DNA of 5,332 bases, taken from positions 1-5,332 of the forward strand of contig DAOVDO010000082.1 of NCBI GenBank assembly GCA_030669525.1. The letters run 5' to 3'. This stretch comes from Dehalococcoidia bacterium. Lineage in GTDB: Bacteria > Chloroflexota > Dehalococcoidia > GIF9 > AB-539-J10. The position numbers and the translations under genes were made by a program. Below, piece by piece: positions 4,692 through 5,332 of this stretch (within the stretch, counting starts at the first letter, position 1; each line of letters begins with the position of its first letter). The notes beneath the pieces are model-generated. The model ran no database searches. It was not told the origin of the DNA and worked only from the letters and a program-made list of their open reading frames with translations.

Positions 4692-5332
4692 ATGCGTTTT
4701 GCCATCCTTGGTGATATTCACGCTAATTTAGCCGCTTTCGAAGCTGTGCTCGAAGATATAGAACACAGCGGAGGATTTGATGAAATATGGTGCCTGGGGG
4801 ATATAGTGGGATATGGTCCTGAGCCTCATGCTTGTATAGAGATTTTACAGCAATACAAGCATATTTGTGTTGCTGGTAATCATGATTGGGCTGCCATCGG
4901 TAAAATTGACACCTCGGATTTTAACCCCGATGCTGCCAGGGCCGATGAGTGGACGGCACAGCAACTAAATACCAGGGATGTGAATTATTTGAGAAACCTC
5001 CCTGTTAAATTGACACGAGGTGATTTTACTCTGGTTCATGGCAGCCCCCGTCAGCCCATCTGGGAATATCTGTTGTCGGTGGAAGGTGCCCATGATAACT
5101 TCGGCTATTTTGATACGAATTTTTGTCTTGTAGGCCATTCCCACGTGCCGCTAATTTTTAAAGATAATGAGAACGATAGCTGTGTTGTGGCGAAAGCCCC
5201 TGATTTTTTGAGGTTGGAGGTTGAAAACCAGCGTTTGATTATTAATCCCGGCAGCGTAGGACAGCCGCGTGACGGCGATCCCAGAGCCAGCTATGCGGTC
5301 TATGATAGTGATGCTCAAGCGATATACCATTA
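4692..5332 (+). CDS. Calcineurin-like metallophosphoesterase (YfcE/MJ0936-like), C-terminus cut off
   Basis: This is a two-metal phosphoesterase of the calcineurin-like superfamily; members act on phosphodiesters, nucleotides or phosphoproteins, and the substrate here cannot be told. The frame is open to the right edge, giving 213 residues, so probably only a short C-terminal piece is missing. The metal ligands are all visible: GDIHAN (D8, H10), GDIVGYGP (D37), GNHD (N63, H64), VHGSP (H116) and GHSHVP (H149, H151). The late motif NPGSVGQPRDGDPRASY (185-201) is typical of the subfamily. MRFAILGDIHAN places the start at the ATG at 4692. Its ribosome-binding site, AGAGGA, is about 11 nt upstream, which is a weak arrangement. 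There is no signal peptide, so the protein is probably cytosolic. It is divergent from thiL. Confidence 0.92.
   Translation, partial: MRFAILGDIHANLAAFEAVLEDIEHSGGFDEIWCLGDIVGYGPEPHACIEILQQYKHICVAGNHDWAAIGKIDTSDFNPDAARADEWTAQQLNTRDVNYLRNLPVKLTRGDFTLVHGSPRQPIWEYLLSVEGAHDNFGYFDTNFCLVGHSHVPLIFKDNENDSCVVAKAPDFLRLEVENQRLIINPGSVGQPRDGDPRASYAVYDSDAQAIYH

Overview
This window holds seven protein-coding regions, two of them cut by the window edges, with almost no empty DNA. All the genes are bacterial housekeeping types. GC looks to be in the low-to-mid 40s (estimated by eye). I see no mobile element, CRISPR array, tRNA or rRNA. The FtsH N-terminus and the overall gene style resemble Chloroflexota, possibly Dehalococcoidia. 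This rests on memory of the families and is a low-confidence inference.

Layout from left to right. Bases 1-211 (minus) are the N-terminus of the membrane protease FtsH. A 166-bp divergent promoter region follows. Next is rsfS (plus, 378-722), the ribosome silencing factor, which appears to need a non-canonical CTG start. It converges on a five-gene minus-strand cluster, read from right to left: thiL (3551-4555), tsaE (3061-3540, possibly starting further upstream), tsaB (2360-3070), a fused hotdog thioesterase/HAD phosphatase (1197-2279), and ndk (759-1178). A 136-bp divergent promoter region separates thiL from a plus-strand calcineurin-like phosphoesterase (4692 to beyond the right edge).

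How the genes relate. TsaE and TsaB are partners in making the universal tRNA modification t6A, and their genes overlap. ThiL makes thiamine diphosphate and Ndk balances nucleoside triphosphates. RsfS and FtsH act on ribosome activity and on membrane protein quality. The thioesterase/HAD fusion looks like a house-cleaning enzyme of unknown substrate. The tight spacing from thiL to tsaB suggests one transcript. An 80-bp gap before the fusion gene leaves room for a second promoter serving the fusion gene and ndk.

The most unusual signals are regulatory or architectural. Four promoter-like sites share an extended -10 (TGnTATAAT, or TATAGT in one case). The one before thiL sits so close to the ATG that the transcript would be leaderless. 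The rsfS ribosome-binding site and CTG start lie in a small hairpin. tsaE has a strong Shine-Dalgarno sequence that does not match its first TTG codon. The hotdog-HAD fusion is a single uninterrupted frame. I found no convincing new biological system.
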